Assembly: GCA_018894105.1 (NCBI GenBank)
Contig: CM032133.1
Location: 19,296,501-19,360,500, forward strand
DNA length: 64,000 nt
Reading direction: 5' to 3'
DNA from: Jacaranda mimosifolia
Taxonomy: Eukaryota > Streptophyta > Magnoliopsida > Lamiales > Bignoniaceae
This document shows, piece after piece, positions 34,950 to 47,461 of this stretch (its first letter is position 1; the number at the start of each line of letters is the position of its first letter). Below the pieces are notes generated by a model, which was given only the letters and a program-made list of their open reading frames with translations, made no database searches and was not told the DNA's origin. Position numbers and translations under genes: made by a program.

Positions 34950-35826
34950 AAAACACAAGATCCAAAATTATAAGGAAAAAAATGAACATAAACTTAAATA
35001 CCAGCAAAAAGTAAACAAATACTATGAACAGGGAGGACACCCAATGTCAAATAACTTTCTAAAAAGACTAGACTTTAAAAACTGCAATCCAAGTCTTTGG
35101 TATTTCCTACAAGGACCGCTAAGTTTAGGTAAGCTGCTCCTGTACTAGAGAAGAGAACCCTTCATCATCGTTTATGTAAAAGAATTTCTCCTTCTAAGGA
35201 TCCTTGAAGGACATGAAACCACCTAATAATTTCCACCCAACATGAGGATAGAAATAGAAATATAAGTCGGCCAATACCTTTCTAACACTAAAGAAGGATA
35301 TAAAACTCTCCATGCTCAAAGGAAAGCCTATCATCTAAAGCTTATGACAATATTTAATGAAGACATAGATAAAGGAAACATAAGTGAACTAACTGGCGCA
35401 AAGCTTGAAGTCAGAAACTATGTCTACCAACAAAAGATGAGGGGGAATGGTGAACTTACTAATTAAGGAACTATACACAAAAAAGCACCCCTTAGGATGC
35501 CTACAAATCCTCTCTTTTTGAACAAAGGACAAACTTGTGGGAAGTAAACAATTTGAATCTATCATTTCACATCCTCAACTTCCCCTTGTCAAGCTACTAT
35601 CATAATACTCTAGTTCTATCACCCTACATCTTAAAGCAGCTCTATCTCTCACAGGACTCCTAGCACTATTGTGTCCTATTATAAACACTGCAAACTCCTC
35701 GAAGGTAATATATGACTCACGAGTTGCCTCTGCAAATGAATCAAAATCCAGCCTCTCAAGCAACTTACAATTTATAGTATGTGTCGAACTTCTCAGTTCA
35801 TCACAATCAAAGGAATCAGATAACAC
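34950..35826 (-). pseudogene. antisense ORF of gypsy (Tat-like) element, putative gypsy-type transposon protein, broken
   Basis: A minus-strand frame starts at about 35826 (LDFDSFAEATRESYITFEEF). It continues in pieces reading SLISKFTIPPHLLLVDIVSDF, KLAPV and, further on, RSSLPKLSGPCRKYQ with several stops. The pattern recalls the plant 'putative gypsy type transposon' domain (PF04195). The location downstream of, and antisense to, the integrase matches the extra antisense ORF of some Tat-lineage elements. The assignment rests on general resemblance only. Confidence 0.4.
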
Positions 35827-38080
35827 TCTGGAAGTTATGGAATTATCTAAATTACTTCAATTTAAGCACCCTCAAGATGTCTTAAATCCACAAGACCTCT
35901 ACTTATACTGGCCCTATGTTAAGTATAATGCACGAGCAAGTGGAGAAAGAAAGCATAGTGTGAGGATGCCAGCTGAGGCACACCAGCACAAGTCGGCAAC
36001 AAAGTGGCGGCAGGGCACAATGACCCCCCATGGCATGTTGTTTCTTGGCGTGGTGTTTCAGTATCACATCATTGCAAATTTAAACAAAGTTTATGGGAAA
36101 GAAAAAATGTGGACAACTTTATTAAAAGGAGAAAAGGTATTTTTTACCTTAGCCTTACATGATTTCTCCCTTAAAAGCAACTCTACAAAACCCAGTGATG
36201 TTCATAATATAAAATGAAATTTATACTCTCACGCAATATTCAAATCAATCCACTCACTTAGAAGTAGGGGGTTATATGATGTACTTACAGCAAACTAATA
36301 AATTTTTCATGGAAATAGTTGCCCAAGAGGTGTAACAAGTGTAAATTCAATGTAAAGAATTATAGAATTGAGTGTTAGTGGCCCACAAGATCTACTTCAG
36401 GAGTACATGCCCTATCATATAGAACCAAGCCCTTCATTCCAATTCCTTTTTGTAGCCTCCAATGTACTTATTTTTTTTTTTCATATTTGATAAAGAACAA
36501 TAAAAATACTCTATCTTATTTTCTACTTATCTTTTGTCATATCAAAAGGCAAGGTTCCAAATATTTAATGCAGTTTTTAAGGATCCACATCAAACACCAA
36601 GAGCAACATTTGCCTTTGTAGAGAGAGAGAGAGAGAGAAAGGAGCAATCTGGCGATGGGGTTTTGCAGATTTACTACTCAAGGGGAATTGCATTTTACCT
36701 TCCTGTAAAAATCAAAATGGCCAGAAAACCTCCTACTAGAAAATAATAAGCATTGCACTTCCCTATGCTTCTAAAAATATAGCTCACCCCTCCTTGCATC
36801 CATTTGCCTATAGTTTTTGATTGTAAGGACAAAAGTATCCTTATATAAAAGGTTTCAAAGTAATGCAATTTAACAAATAAAATGGAAGAAAATGATTTAA
36901 TATATAATATTTTAAAAGAATTTGGTATGAATAAAAGTTTAAATAAAATACTATTTTGATATTTAATTTTTTGTTTAGTTCTGAAATCATACCAAATATA
37001 AAATTATTAATTACATTTATTTTTATTTTTATTCTTAATTTTCAGATTTTACACATATATACACTATTTATTATTTAATTACTAAACTAATTTTTATTTT
37101 TTAGTTACCAAATCAAAAATTGGTAATTAAAGAATGCAAATGTACTTTTGTTCTTTACATTAAATTATTCACTGTATTGATATTTAATTGTTAGTTTTAT
37201 AAATAAATAGTATTACGTTATTCATAGTTTCAATATTTAATTGTTAGTCTTATAAATGATTTAGTAATATATAATGATAAATTGAAAATTTAATTAAAAT
37301 ATTATGTTGGTATGTAATTGTTAGTCTTATAAAATTTTTGATTTTTCTTTAGATTTTGATTTTAAGACCATACTAAGTATAAAATTGTTAATTAAATAGA
37401 CATATATACATTACTTTTAAATTCTTAATCTTTAGTTTTATATGCATATATTTCTGTTTATTATTTAATTATTATACTATTTTTTATACCTTAGTATCAA
37501 ATTAAAAATTAATAAATGAAAAAAATACAAATGTGATTTTATTCTTTAAAATATTTAATTAAAAAATGCAAATTTGATTTCTATACTTTAATTTTACATT
37601 ATTTATTATTTTATTATATTAAACTATTTAGTAACTAAATTTAACAAGTAAAACATAATATGAAAATTAATTCAACTAATAAACCTAAGCTAAACAAAAA
37701 AACTTAATTATTCAATATTTGATTAGTTAGTTCAATACACTGAAATAAGAGAAAGTAAGAGAAATAAGAATATATATATATATATATATGAAATTAAAAT
37801 TAAGAATTAAAAGTGAAAATATATAAAATAAATAATCTGATATTGTGTATAATTTTAACAAAGGGTGAAATTTTTGACTTAGATCGTGCGACTTTGAAAT
37901 CCGATAGTGTTTTTCGTAACAGTCCAAGGGGTCGTTTTACTTTTGGGCATGCTTCGTTTGCTTTGCTCTTCTCGCTCTGAAGCAAGGGCTAACTCCACCG
38001 AAGCTAATCGAAGCTAATGCCATTAGAAGAGGAAGAAACTGAGCTTAGCTCACAAGTAGAAGGGTTTCAAACTGCCTTGG
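35827..38080. other. AT-rich intergenic with degenerate short repeats
   Basis: Contains a (GA)n microsatellite at about 36619-36640 and loosely repeated AT-rich sequence between 36960 and 37690, where TATTTAATTGTTAGTYTTATAA recurs. A (TA)n run lies at about 37771-37790. The frame at 35669-36217 shows no motif and overlaps the retroelement relic. Confidence 0.5.
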
Positions 38081-38142
38081 TTCTGTTTCAGGGATTCCAT
38101 CTCCTTCTTTTCCGATTGAGATGTATAGATCTTGTTCATGGA

Positions 38143-38412
38143 TTAACGAAAATGTGCAAAAGCTTTATTTACCTCTGTCATTTTATGAGTCTCTTCCTTT
38201 TTGTGTATGGCATCGCCACTCCCTTTAGCAGCATCCAGTAATTCAAAACTCAATTTGAAAGCCATATTTTGACCCGGATGTTTTCGAGATGCCACTAATA
38301 ACCAACGAATAGCAAGTGCTTTTCCTTGTATGAATCCTATTTCAATGGGAACTTGATGAGTTGATCCACCTACACGTCTTGCTTTTACTGCTATATCGGG
38401 AGTTACAAGAAC
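38143..38412 (-). pseudogene. rps7: plastid rps7 3' fragment inserted in nuclear DNA
   Basis: Minus-strand translation reads [56 protein letters not shown] and HKKEETHKM through FAHFR and a stop. That is the C-terminal ~88 residues of the chloroplast 30S protein S7 (family length about 155). The fragment is in frame with scattered substitutions, and plastid-like sequence continues past the stop to about 38090. It differs from mitochondrial rps7. It lacks the first half, so it is a nuclear plastid insertion, not a functional gene. Confidence 0.88.
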
Positions 38413-38681
38413 GACTTATCCTAGGGCTCGGGCCCATCCCAGCTCCACCCAGAAGGGTGATTCCGAGCCTTTTATGACTAGTCACCAAAAGCTTTTTTTT
38501 TTCAGGCCAAAAAAAGACTTCATTTTTAAGCTTCGGATGCATTGCTTATAGTACAAGTACACTACTTTAACAAACTTCACTTCATTTAGTTTAGTTTTAG
38601 TTTAGGTTTATTCTATAAAATCCAATTTTCAAAAAAAAAGAAAAGAATGAAATGAATTCTAAATAAGAATAAGAAGTCTTT
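38413..38681. other. spacer between plastid-derived fragments, origin unclear
   Basis: Begins with a GC-rich stretch (CTAGGGCTCGGGCCCATCCC) that could be organellar but is not identified. AT-rich DNA follows. Confidence 0.35.
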
Positions 38682-38732
38682 ATGTTGCGTTACCAAGGAC
38701 CTTGTTTCAAAAAAATACGCCACCTGGGGGGA
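38682..38732 (+). pseudogene. rps4: plastid rps4 5' fragment
   Basis: The frame starting at ATG 38682 reads [17 protein letters not shown], matching the N-terminus of chloroplast ribosomal protein S4 (MSRYRGPRFKKIRRLG type). It breaks off after about 17 codons in a G run. The open frame continuing to 38936 ([19 protein letters not shown]) may be another plastid segment but is not identified. With the rps7 piece it suggests a rearranged plastid insertion. Confidence 0.65.
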
Positions 38733-39608
38733 TTGGATCAAAAACAATTCTTGAATGAGGCCAGGGATAAATCAAAAAAGAAATCTTTATTGGCTCTACC
38801 TCTTATTTTTTATGAAGAGAAAAAAAAGGATAAAAATAAGAAAAAAAATTGTACAGCATTTAGATATTCAATAATAAGGGTAAAATGGACAATGGATATG
38901 TCAAAATACACCTCCAGTTGCAAAATGAGCAAGTGAGTTATACTTTCGAATGGAGGGAGTTAGGATACTTCTTTCTTTTTTTCACATGTAGGTTTAGTAC
39001 CTACTTTTTTTTTTTTTTATCATAGGAAGATTTTTACTAGTATTAATTTTGTATCAATTTTTAGAGGGGTGTAAATTACAATTAACCCACTTCTTAACCC
39101 TCTTGTCTGAGAAGAACATAGAGATTGGTAATAGCCTTTTTTTGTTTTTTATTTAATTGGAGAGGCATGGAAGAAGATGAAGGATTCCCTTAAAAAAATG
39201 AGAAGCTTGGAGAAAAGTCATGAACTAGCTAAGTTAGATGTGGGGTTGAAAAAAAGTAAAATAAAATTAAAAAATAAATGTATATAAAACATTTGTCAAT
39301 TAAATTGCCTAATACAACATGAATTCATAAATAAGTAAGACGGATATATACTTAAATGAAAAAAAGGTGTAGATTTTAAATACTTACAACAACTGCTTCT
39401 TTTGAACATCCATTTATTTATTTTCGTGCCTAAAAATTTCTAGCACAATGAATAGGACAGCTGATACTTGAACCAAGTTTATTTTCATTCTCATTTTATA
39501 TTTTTGTTATTTTTAAAATTTAGAAAGTTAGTTAGTAAAAATGAGCTGAAAATGAGTTTATATTTAGATAGATTGCTAGAAAAAATAATAATTATGCTAG
39601 GCTAAGTA
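38733..39608. other. AT-rich intergenic, nothing recognised
   Basis: No gene or bounded repeat is seen apart from the possible plastid continuation at its left edge. Confidence 0.5.
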
Positions 39609-39613
39609 GGTTG

Positions 39614-40444
39614 TGTTAGGAAATAATAGGTGTTTGTATACTTGTGCACAACACATAGAAATTTAAGAATCAAATTTAGTTTAACATATAAAACATATGA
39701 TATGTTCTAGGTGTGCAAAGCATAAAAATTTAATACTTAAATTACATTTGCACATAACAATACCAAATAAGATAAGAGAGTAAGAAATCATATTTGAATG
39801 TGTTAAATGCAATAATAGAAAAACTTGAGCCAATGCATGTTGCTCCAACAATGTCTTTAAGGCTTTATTTGTCCCTCTACAGTGCCGAAGGTCATTGACA
39901 AATAGCCTTCCAAGATACAACAACTCTTCCCGATCAAAGGCAGCACTCCAATTGACAAGAACGGCGAACCAAATTGACTTGAAACTCTTTTACAAAATAA
40001 ATAGTGATGTGAAAGTGCTTAGTGTAGTGCTCAAATGAATGCTAGTATGCTTTTCTTCTCTTGTCTTTGGTTGGATTATAGGCACTCCTATTTATAGTTG
40101 TGTAATGCAATTTTGTTGACGAGACATAATTCTTCATTCTAAGGACACAAACTATAAGATAAAATCCCATGAATTACTCTTTCAATGAAAAGTCACAACT
40201 CCACTAAAGAGTTAGGAACTCAAGTCATAGCTTTAACTTTTGAGCTAACTTTTCTATAGGGATATGTCCATCGAGGTATATTAAAAATAAACTTTAAATA
40301 TTTTATTTACACACCCGCACCTTTTTTTTCAACGTGGATAGACTCGTTGAACCCGTTAAAATGTCCTTAAATTATTTATCAATTTAAACTCAATTTTCTT
40401 ATTTAATTATTTAATTTTGGCATAAAAATATACTGAATTTTACA
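39614..40444 (-). repeat. 3' LTR of copia element 2
   Basis: Ends TTTTACA, next to a polypurine tract (minus-strand GTGGGGGAT, 40445-40453). Shares blocks such as GAAAAACTTGAGCC, ACTCCAATTGAC and CAAATTGACTTGAAACTC with the other LTR. Confidence 0.92.
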
Positions 40445-41030
40445 ATCCCCCACATGAATAAGAAAATTATCTCTCCAACTATGAATATGAATGCAAATAG
40501 ACACGAAAGAGCTTCAACTTGAGCAATATCGCATCAGGAGAGGTAGCTTTTGGCTTTGAACCTTCCCTGGTGAGAACTATCGGATGCACTCGCCAACCAG
40601 TGAACATGATGTCTTGAATTGTTCAGCTTTTATGTACACTAAGACAATAGAACTTCACATAATACCACTCAATAACTAATTTGAGTTCCCATTGTTATGT
40701 TCATTTTAGCCCTGAACAGCTCTTGGGATTCATGAGTACTCTTTGAGAATTCAGCTTTAAAATTCTTATAGGACTAGTCCAACCCCTACTCACATAGGTG
40801 GCTTCTTATTAAGAGGTTCCTACCACACCCCCACTTGAAAGTTCAAGATATAAGAGCCATTAAAAGCAATGCTTAACCTCACACTTTTGCAGGTGGCACT
40901 GTCTGCTCATCATAGGAATGGGAAGAGGCTTTGGTCCCCTACAGTGCTTGCACGTTGAGCCACAACAACTTGTTTTTCTTTTGAACATATTTCTTGGGAT
41001 CTCCAATCACATAAGTATATTGTGTTTCAG
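40445..41030 (-). other. 3' untranslated region of copia element 2
   Basis: Lies between the RNase H stop and the 3' LTR. The polypurine tract is at its left edge. No ORF is supported. Confidence 0.6.
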
Positions 41031-42723
41031 TTATTTTATAGGCTTAATTCCCATTCCCCTCGACGATTTGTCAACTTGCTCTCTATTTAAGCCCTTTATT
41101 AGCAGATTTGCAATATTATTTTTTGACCTCGCATAGTCAATAGAGATAACTCTACTAGAAAGCAGTTGTCTAACAATATTATGTCTACAACGTATGTGTC
41201 TAGACTTGCTGTTATATATACTACTTTGTGCCCTTCCAATCACAGATTGACTATTGCAAAAATGCAAATTGCTGGCACATGTTTAGGCCAATTAGGAATA
41301 TCTTCCAAGAAATGGCGTAGCCATTCTGCTTCCTCATATGCCTTGTCCATCACTGTCAACTCAGATTCCTCAATAAACCTTGCTATATAAGTTTGTTTTG
41401 AGGTATTCCAAGAAATGGCCTCTCCTCCTAAGGTAAACATATATCCACTTGTGGACTTGGTCTCATTGGTGTCCGATATCCTATTCGCATCGTTGTATCC
41501 TTCTATTACAATTGGATATCTTGTATAATGTAATCATAACTTAAGGTATATTTCAAATACATTGAGACTCTAATTAAGGAGATCCAATGCTTTTGATGGG
41601 GATTGCTGGTATATCTACTCAGCTTACCAACAACATATGCTATATCGACTCTCATGCAATTCATGTTATACATGAGGCTGCGAATTATACAAGCATAATC
41701 CAATTAAGCCTTTGCTTTACCTTTATTTTTGGTAAGCCGTTGATTCACATCTACGGGAGTTTTTGCTGGGCTATTTTCTTGACTCAAGAATTTTCGTAAC
41801 ATTTCTCAGTATAGTGAGACTGTGTTAGCGCTAGCTCATGAGATGTTTTAATAATTTTTATTCCGAGGATCACATCCGCTACTCCCATAACTTTCATATC
41901 AAAATTGCTACTCAACAACTTTTTCTTCTCTTTGATTACATCATTGTTGCTTCCCATAATTAGTAATGACATACTCAGAAGCGATAAACTTGATATACAA
42001 AATTTATCGCACTCATCGATCCTAAAGCCATTTATAAGCATGACTTGATCAAATTTTACGTGCCATTGTTTAGGTGTTTATTTTAAGCCATATAATAATT
42101 TCACTAACTTACAAACCTTTTTCTCTTGTTCTAGAAAAATAAATCTTTCTGGTTGTTCTATATAGATTTCTTTGTCTAAATCAACATTTAAAAAAAGCTG
42201 TTTAACATCCATTGGATAAATCTCAAGATTATTGATAGCTGCAAATGCAATCAATAACCTAATGGATGTTATTCTAGTCACTGGCGAATAAGTGTGAAAG
42301 TAATCAAGACCTTCCTTTTGTCTATATCCATTGACTACTAATCTAGTCTTATATTTATCTATTATACCATCTGCTTTCATTTTCCTCTTGAAACTCTATT
42401 TACATCCTAAGGGTTTATTTTCAGGAGAAGATCCACCAATTCCCACGTGTGGTTTCACATGATGGACTCAATTTTGCTATTTACTGCTTGTCTCTATAAT
42501 GGAGCTTCTGGCATTGTCATAGCCTCAGTGAAAGTTCGTGGTTCACTTTCTAGTTTCTTATGAAGTAACTTATTAAGTATATGGTTTGTAGATAACACTG
42601 TCTTTCCCCACATGTTTTGAGGCGCTCTTGCATTTATTAACAAAGCATTCATCATTTCTTTCAAAGTTCTATTTTTACCCTTTGCAATGCCATTTGATTG
42701 AGATGCATATGGAGCTGTCACTT
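41031..42723 (-). pseudogene. copia element 2 integrase C-terminal part, reverse transcriptase and RNase H (broken)
   Basis: From right to left: YASQSNGIAKGKNRTLKEMM (integrase end, where the usual catalytic AER is AKG, so Glu is lost), then the RT with RLVVNGYRQKEGLDYFHTYS and PMDVKQLFLNVDLDKEIYI near 42100-42360. The expected YVDD box near 41950 reads SLLSMSLLIMGS, so the catalytic aspartates are gone. RNase H fragments follow: [18 protein letters not shown] at 41370-41430, [20 protein letters not shown] at 41280-41340 and RHIRCRHNIVRQLLSSRVIS to GLNREQVDKSSRGMG at 41031-41210. Many frameshifts separate the pieces. Confidence 0.9.
42719..42723. repeat. 5-bp target-site duplication CACTT, left copy
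   Basis: Identical to 45629-45633. Removing the insertion with one copy restores an uninterrupted integrase reading frame across the junction (GIVHEV then TAPYASQSNG). Confidence 0.95.
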
Positions 42724-45628
42724 TGTAGCGCCTTAGAGCCAGAGGTGTGTGTCTCCAGTCGGTGCGCCATCACTAGTAATTATGTAATTCAAATCACTCA
42801 AATGAAACCCAAACATATTGAAGGAAAAGAGTTCTTCATAAGCATAGATTATTAGTGTTTCAAACATGTACAAAACTATTACATCCAAAAGAGACGCTAT
42901 CAAAGCACACTATAATACAAGAAAGCCTCTGAAGTTTCCAATGCTATATATTTACATCAGGCAAAATTATATACAATATGTACTGCCGAGACTACTTCCA
43001 TATGGCTCCTACAGGTCCTTATCTAGAAAAGAACAAGATGAAAGAATACAGAACTATAAGTCCAAGTGACTTAATGAGTGGTTAACAAAGGACTAACACA
43101 AATACTAAGTATTTAATCAACAGAGAATATACACACTGTAGTTGATAATAAATCAATAATACTTTAGCAAAACTCATTATTGGTGGTTCTCCTACCTTGT
43201 CCTTCTACTTTTGAAAATCACAAAAATCCTTATCCCTCCATTTTCGAGTGATCAGTTCAGACAGTTAACAAAACAGTATACGTGGCCAGATGCATGCCTC
43301 ATCCCTTTATAGCCAACTACCTCCAGTTGACTATGAAACTAGATGTACTAAGAAGGGTATTAGCAGGAGATCGATCGCTGTCAGTCCGTCCTGCCCAGTC
43401 CATTTCCCAAAGCCGATCCTAGGGCCCCACCCTAAGGGTATTCAGTCATTAGTACAATTATAAGCATCAAGTAACATTTCACTTAATATGTCATTTTGTC
43501 ATGATAAACAGTAATCAGATAATCAACATCAGGCTTATTTCCAAATAACAATCATGACGATAATGGAAGACATGTTTTGAAATCTATTTTTAGTTTTCCC
43601 AACACAATCGCCAATTTCAAGTAAAATAGCATGTATCATAATGAATAGGAATCACAAGCAGTGTAAAAGAGCAATGTGTGGTAAAATATCACAAATGGTT
43701 TATTTCATCAAAGCTTGTGTAAACATTATATTTGGTTCTAGAATTCAACAATTTAAGACAAGTAAGAAGTTCATGTAGGGCTAGTTCAAGAATCACTAAA
43801 AAGGAACCTAAATAGACTGTAAAGAGCATCAAAGGAATCAAAGTTCTATATGGCATAGGCGAACGAGTATTTTCAACAAGGGAAAGATCGAGCAATGGTG
43901 ATATAATTACTAATATGTATATATATGTTAGGAATTCACGTCAGGCTTGATTAATAACGACTTAAGAATTACTGGCAAGCACAATAGCTCAAATAGACTG
44001 TCAATCGACATAAGAGTTGAGAAACAATATAGAACAAACAAACAACAACTATTGAATCTCAACACAAACAAGATCAAACAACAAGGGTATAATAACAATT
44101 ATATATGTTCTTTCCCCATCAAAGAAATCTAATACAAACTCAACTGATAATTATTGTGCGACGACAACTTCCTATGCACCTATCTCGCCCGTGTCCTCGT
44201 CACCTATTTTTATTTAAAACATACTATAAGATGACTAATTCTATTAGCATTACATTCTTTATATTAATTTATATCGCGTATAGTATTTTAGGGATGTTCC
44301 TTTATTTTATGTTTTATAAGCAATGGCCAAACAAGGATGCAATTACCGTTTAGTGGACGTACTGTTAATTCATTCAATTCAACTAATTAAGTTTCTAAAT
44401 TAATTATTATTGTAAGTTTATAAATTTTAACCTTTTTGATGGAGCCAATTCAGTTCAACTATTTTAACTAAGTCTGTACCAATCCAAAGTCAACACTTAA
44501 ATTTATAATTAAAATCTTGTAATTAAAGTCTTACCAATAGTATTATTCTATCTAAATTAAGGTCCAATGCAAATCCCAAATTAGTTTAGGCTTCAATCAA
44601 ACCAAATTTAAGGCAAATCAATAGATTAAATCGAAATTTAACCAATTGGATTGGGTTCGAGTCCAATTCCAAGTCTAATTTCAGTATAATTGCATTCGAA
44701 ATTGAACTTCCAAGCTACTGTATTGTGGTCACTAGAGCGCCACCATCCACCTCCGAAACTCAAACTAACCCACCCAAAAGACGCACCTCTACGAGCCCAA
44801 CCAAACCCCTCTGTCAATTTCTCTTTTCCCACTTTCCTTGCCGGTAAATTATGCTCAACGCCACCCTCTCACCACCGTGCACTGTCGCCCCCTTCTTGTT
44901 GTTGATTCTCCCTCTTCTGGTCACCAAACTTCAAATTGAACCCACCACCACGTTCCCCACGTCAAACCCAACACAACCTACCTACCAATTTTGAGTTTCA
45001 GCCAACAAAACCCAACAACCCATTAGCATTGTCCACCTTCACCGTCGGCCATCAATTTATCCCATTTTCTTCAATTTTTTTGGGAAGTTTTTGGTATGGG
45101 AGTGATCACCGTGAGGTAAGGAAGGTTTCTATCGGATTAGATTTTGATTTTGAAGTGAAATGAGGAAGAACCGAGCTTAGGATGGTCTAGGTATGTTTTA
45201 GAGAATTAGACAAAACTTAGTCATTCACATATATATAAACCATCTTTTGCCTAATTGCAATCTGACCCCAAGGTTTTGCACCGCTTTCACAAAGGTCCTT
45301 TAGCCTTTAACCACCTTACAGTTTGGCCCCCGCATTCTGCTTAGGTCCCTTAATTTCTATTTGTTACACATTAGCCCTCCTAAATTTTGAAATCTTGACA
45401 ATCAAGCCCAGTTTAATTAATTTTCTAGTCCTCCAAATTTCACAATACCTACTAGAGCCCTCAATTGTTTTAAATTTACTTTAATCAAGTCCTAAACCAT
45501 TTCCTTATTATTTTGTCTTCCCTAAATGCTTTAGTTAATCTAGTTTCTTTTAGTCTTAATCGTCACATACTACAACTTAAATTTTTATTGTCTTCTCACA
45601 CTTATATTTTACGGTTTAGGATGTTACA
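42724..45628 (-). mobile_element. 2905-bp solo LTR (Ty3/gypsy, Del/Tekay-like) nested in copia integrase
   Basis: Bounded by perfect CACTT duplications. On the minus strand it starts TGTAACATCCTAAACCGTAA and ends GGCGCTACA, a TG...CA pair of the type seen in Del/Tekay gypsy LTRs. A TATA-like TTTATATATATGTG is present near 45225-45240 on minus. There is no gag or pol inside and no internal pair of long repeats, so it is a solo LTR rather than a small complete element. ORFs inside show no family similarity. Confidence 0.85.
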
Positions 45629-45633
45629 CACTT
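45629..45633. repeat. 5-bp target-site duplication CACTT, right copy
   Basis: Matches 42719-42723 directly outside the solo LTR. Confidence 0.95.
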
Positions 45634-46686
45634 CATGGACTATTCCATGTTTTGCACAAAACTCTTCAAAGGGGTAAACATATTCTCCTCCTCTATCACT
45701 TCGAAGAGTTTTTATTTTCCTCCCAAGTTGATTATCAACCTCACTTTTACATTGTTTAAATACTTCTAAAGCCTCATCTTTACTTGAAAGTAAATAAACA
45801 TAGCAATGCTTAGTACAATCATAAATAAAAGTTATAAAATATTTCTTTTCACCTCTAGATTGTACCATTTTTAGACCACATATATCAATGTGAATTAAAT
45901 CTAATGGTTCAGTGATTTTCCCAATTGACTTTTAAGTTAAAATTTAATTTTGGTAACAGGCCAAAGTTTACAAGTTTGGAGATTGACTTGTAATTAACAT
46001 GTCCTAACATATGATGCCATAAATCAGACGACTCAAGCAAATTGGAAGAATTTATTTTACTATTAGAATCGGCACTTGGTACATATTTTGATATGATAGT
46101 CATTACATTCATCTTAAAAAGATCATCACATAAATAACTTTTACCGACAAGTATTCCATTTTTATTAAGTGCAAACTTGTCGGACTCAAAGACCATTTAA
46201 AATCCATTAACAGTGACCTTGACACTAAATTCCTTCTAATCTTCAGCATGTGAAGCACATTGTTTGGAGCCAACTCTTTTCCGGAGGTCATTTTTAATAT
46301 TACTTTGCCAACTCCGTGCACTTTGGAGTTTGGGGAATTTCTCATATACTAATTTTCATCCTTAACCTCCTTATAGGTTGCAAACATATTTCTATTAGCA
46401 CACACGTGTCAAGTGGCCCTTGTGTCCACCCACCATTGATTGGGATTCTCAGCTAAATTGACCTCGAAACCATTGTAAACAAATTCATATCAACTACCTC
46501 ATCGGGTAATTTGTCCACCTCATTGATATTAGGATTCATCTCCTCATGCTCGTTGAATTTTTTGGAATTCTCAACTCGCCCCACCGTAATAGGTGTAGGA
46601 TCAATTGGAGTTGTCCGACCATTACCAATGTCACTAATATTGGACTCAATATTCGCAACATTAATTTCCTCAGTGATTGTAGCCAT
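45634..46686 (-). pseudogene. copia element 2 gag start, protease, GAG-pre-integrase and integrase core (broken)
   Basis: A gag start (MATITEEINV) is at 46686 but nearly all of gag is missing: the frame runs within about 80 codons into the protease region. The protease reads WWVDTRAT where DTGAT is expected, so the catalytic Gly is replaced. GAG-pre-integrase follows (KVILKMTSGKELAPNNVLHM; LWHHMLGHVNYKSISKLVN) at 45930-46330. The integrase core is FITFIYDCTKHCYVYLLSSK and TLRSDRGGEYVYPFEEFCA at 45634-45868. The protein is cut at HEV by the solo LTR. Confidence 0.88.
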
Positions 46687-46690
46687 GATA

Positions 46691-46739
46691 TTTTATTTTA
46701 TTTTATTTTATTTTATTTTTGTGGGGGGGGGGGGGGGGG
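46691..46739. repeat. (TTTTA)n and G17 homopolymer upstream of the relic gag
   Basis: About six TTTTA units followed by a run of 17 G (46723-46739), immediately 5' of the minus-strand gag start. Confidence 0.95.
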
Positions 46740-47461
46740 TTGTGTGAATGTATTAGTAAAAACAAGTTTATCACAAAAATTAACCTTATTCTAAATTGAA
46801 TTGCAAAGAAACAAATATCACAACCAACCTGGCTAGCACCTTTAATGTCAGGTTGCTATTTCTAGAAGATCATGAGAAACAGAGTTTAAGAAACTAATTA
46901 AACTTGCAAATTGCCTTTCAATAGTCAGAATAGTATATATGAAATTAAACTTTCAAGTAGGGTGAAAATTGCCTTATCACAATCAGGATGTTATGACTAA
47001 AATTTTCTAGACTAGCAAAGCTTATGTAAATCAATAACCAACAGAATCCTTGTTCCGCATAATATTAGATTTTCGAATATGACAGATTTAATATCAAGCA
47101 GTAAACAAAAAATTGACTACATTTTTATAAATCAGACCATTATAACTTAAGATATATGCACATATAACATAACTTAACCAATAATTTTCGAACTCACCAA
47201 AATTATTTTGATCATATTAAAGTCTAATAAACCTCATGAATATGTTTGTCTTTTGAATAGTTAAACAAGAAAACAGGACCTTACATGGCTGATTATGAAA
47301 ATCCTATAGTCCAGATTGTAGACTCGGTTAATAGGATTGTTTTCTAAATGGAATAAATAAATTAGTTTGCACAAATATTACAGCATGGAAAGGTCTACCA
47401 TATATGTCAGAGTTGTATACAAGTATAAGATGCATAAGAGACGAAAATAAAGCCTCAAAGC
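46740..47461 (-). other. leader region of copia element 2
   Basis: Untranslated sequence between the 5' LTR and gag. No TGGTATCAGAG-type primer site is visible next to the LTR, which suggests local rearrangement or replacement. Confidence 0.5.

Noticed and set aside
35669..36217. 182-residue plus-strand ORF
   Set aside because: Overlaps the minus-strand gypsy relic at its left and has no recognisable motif. Likely chance.
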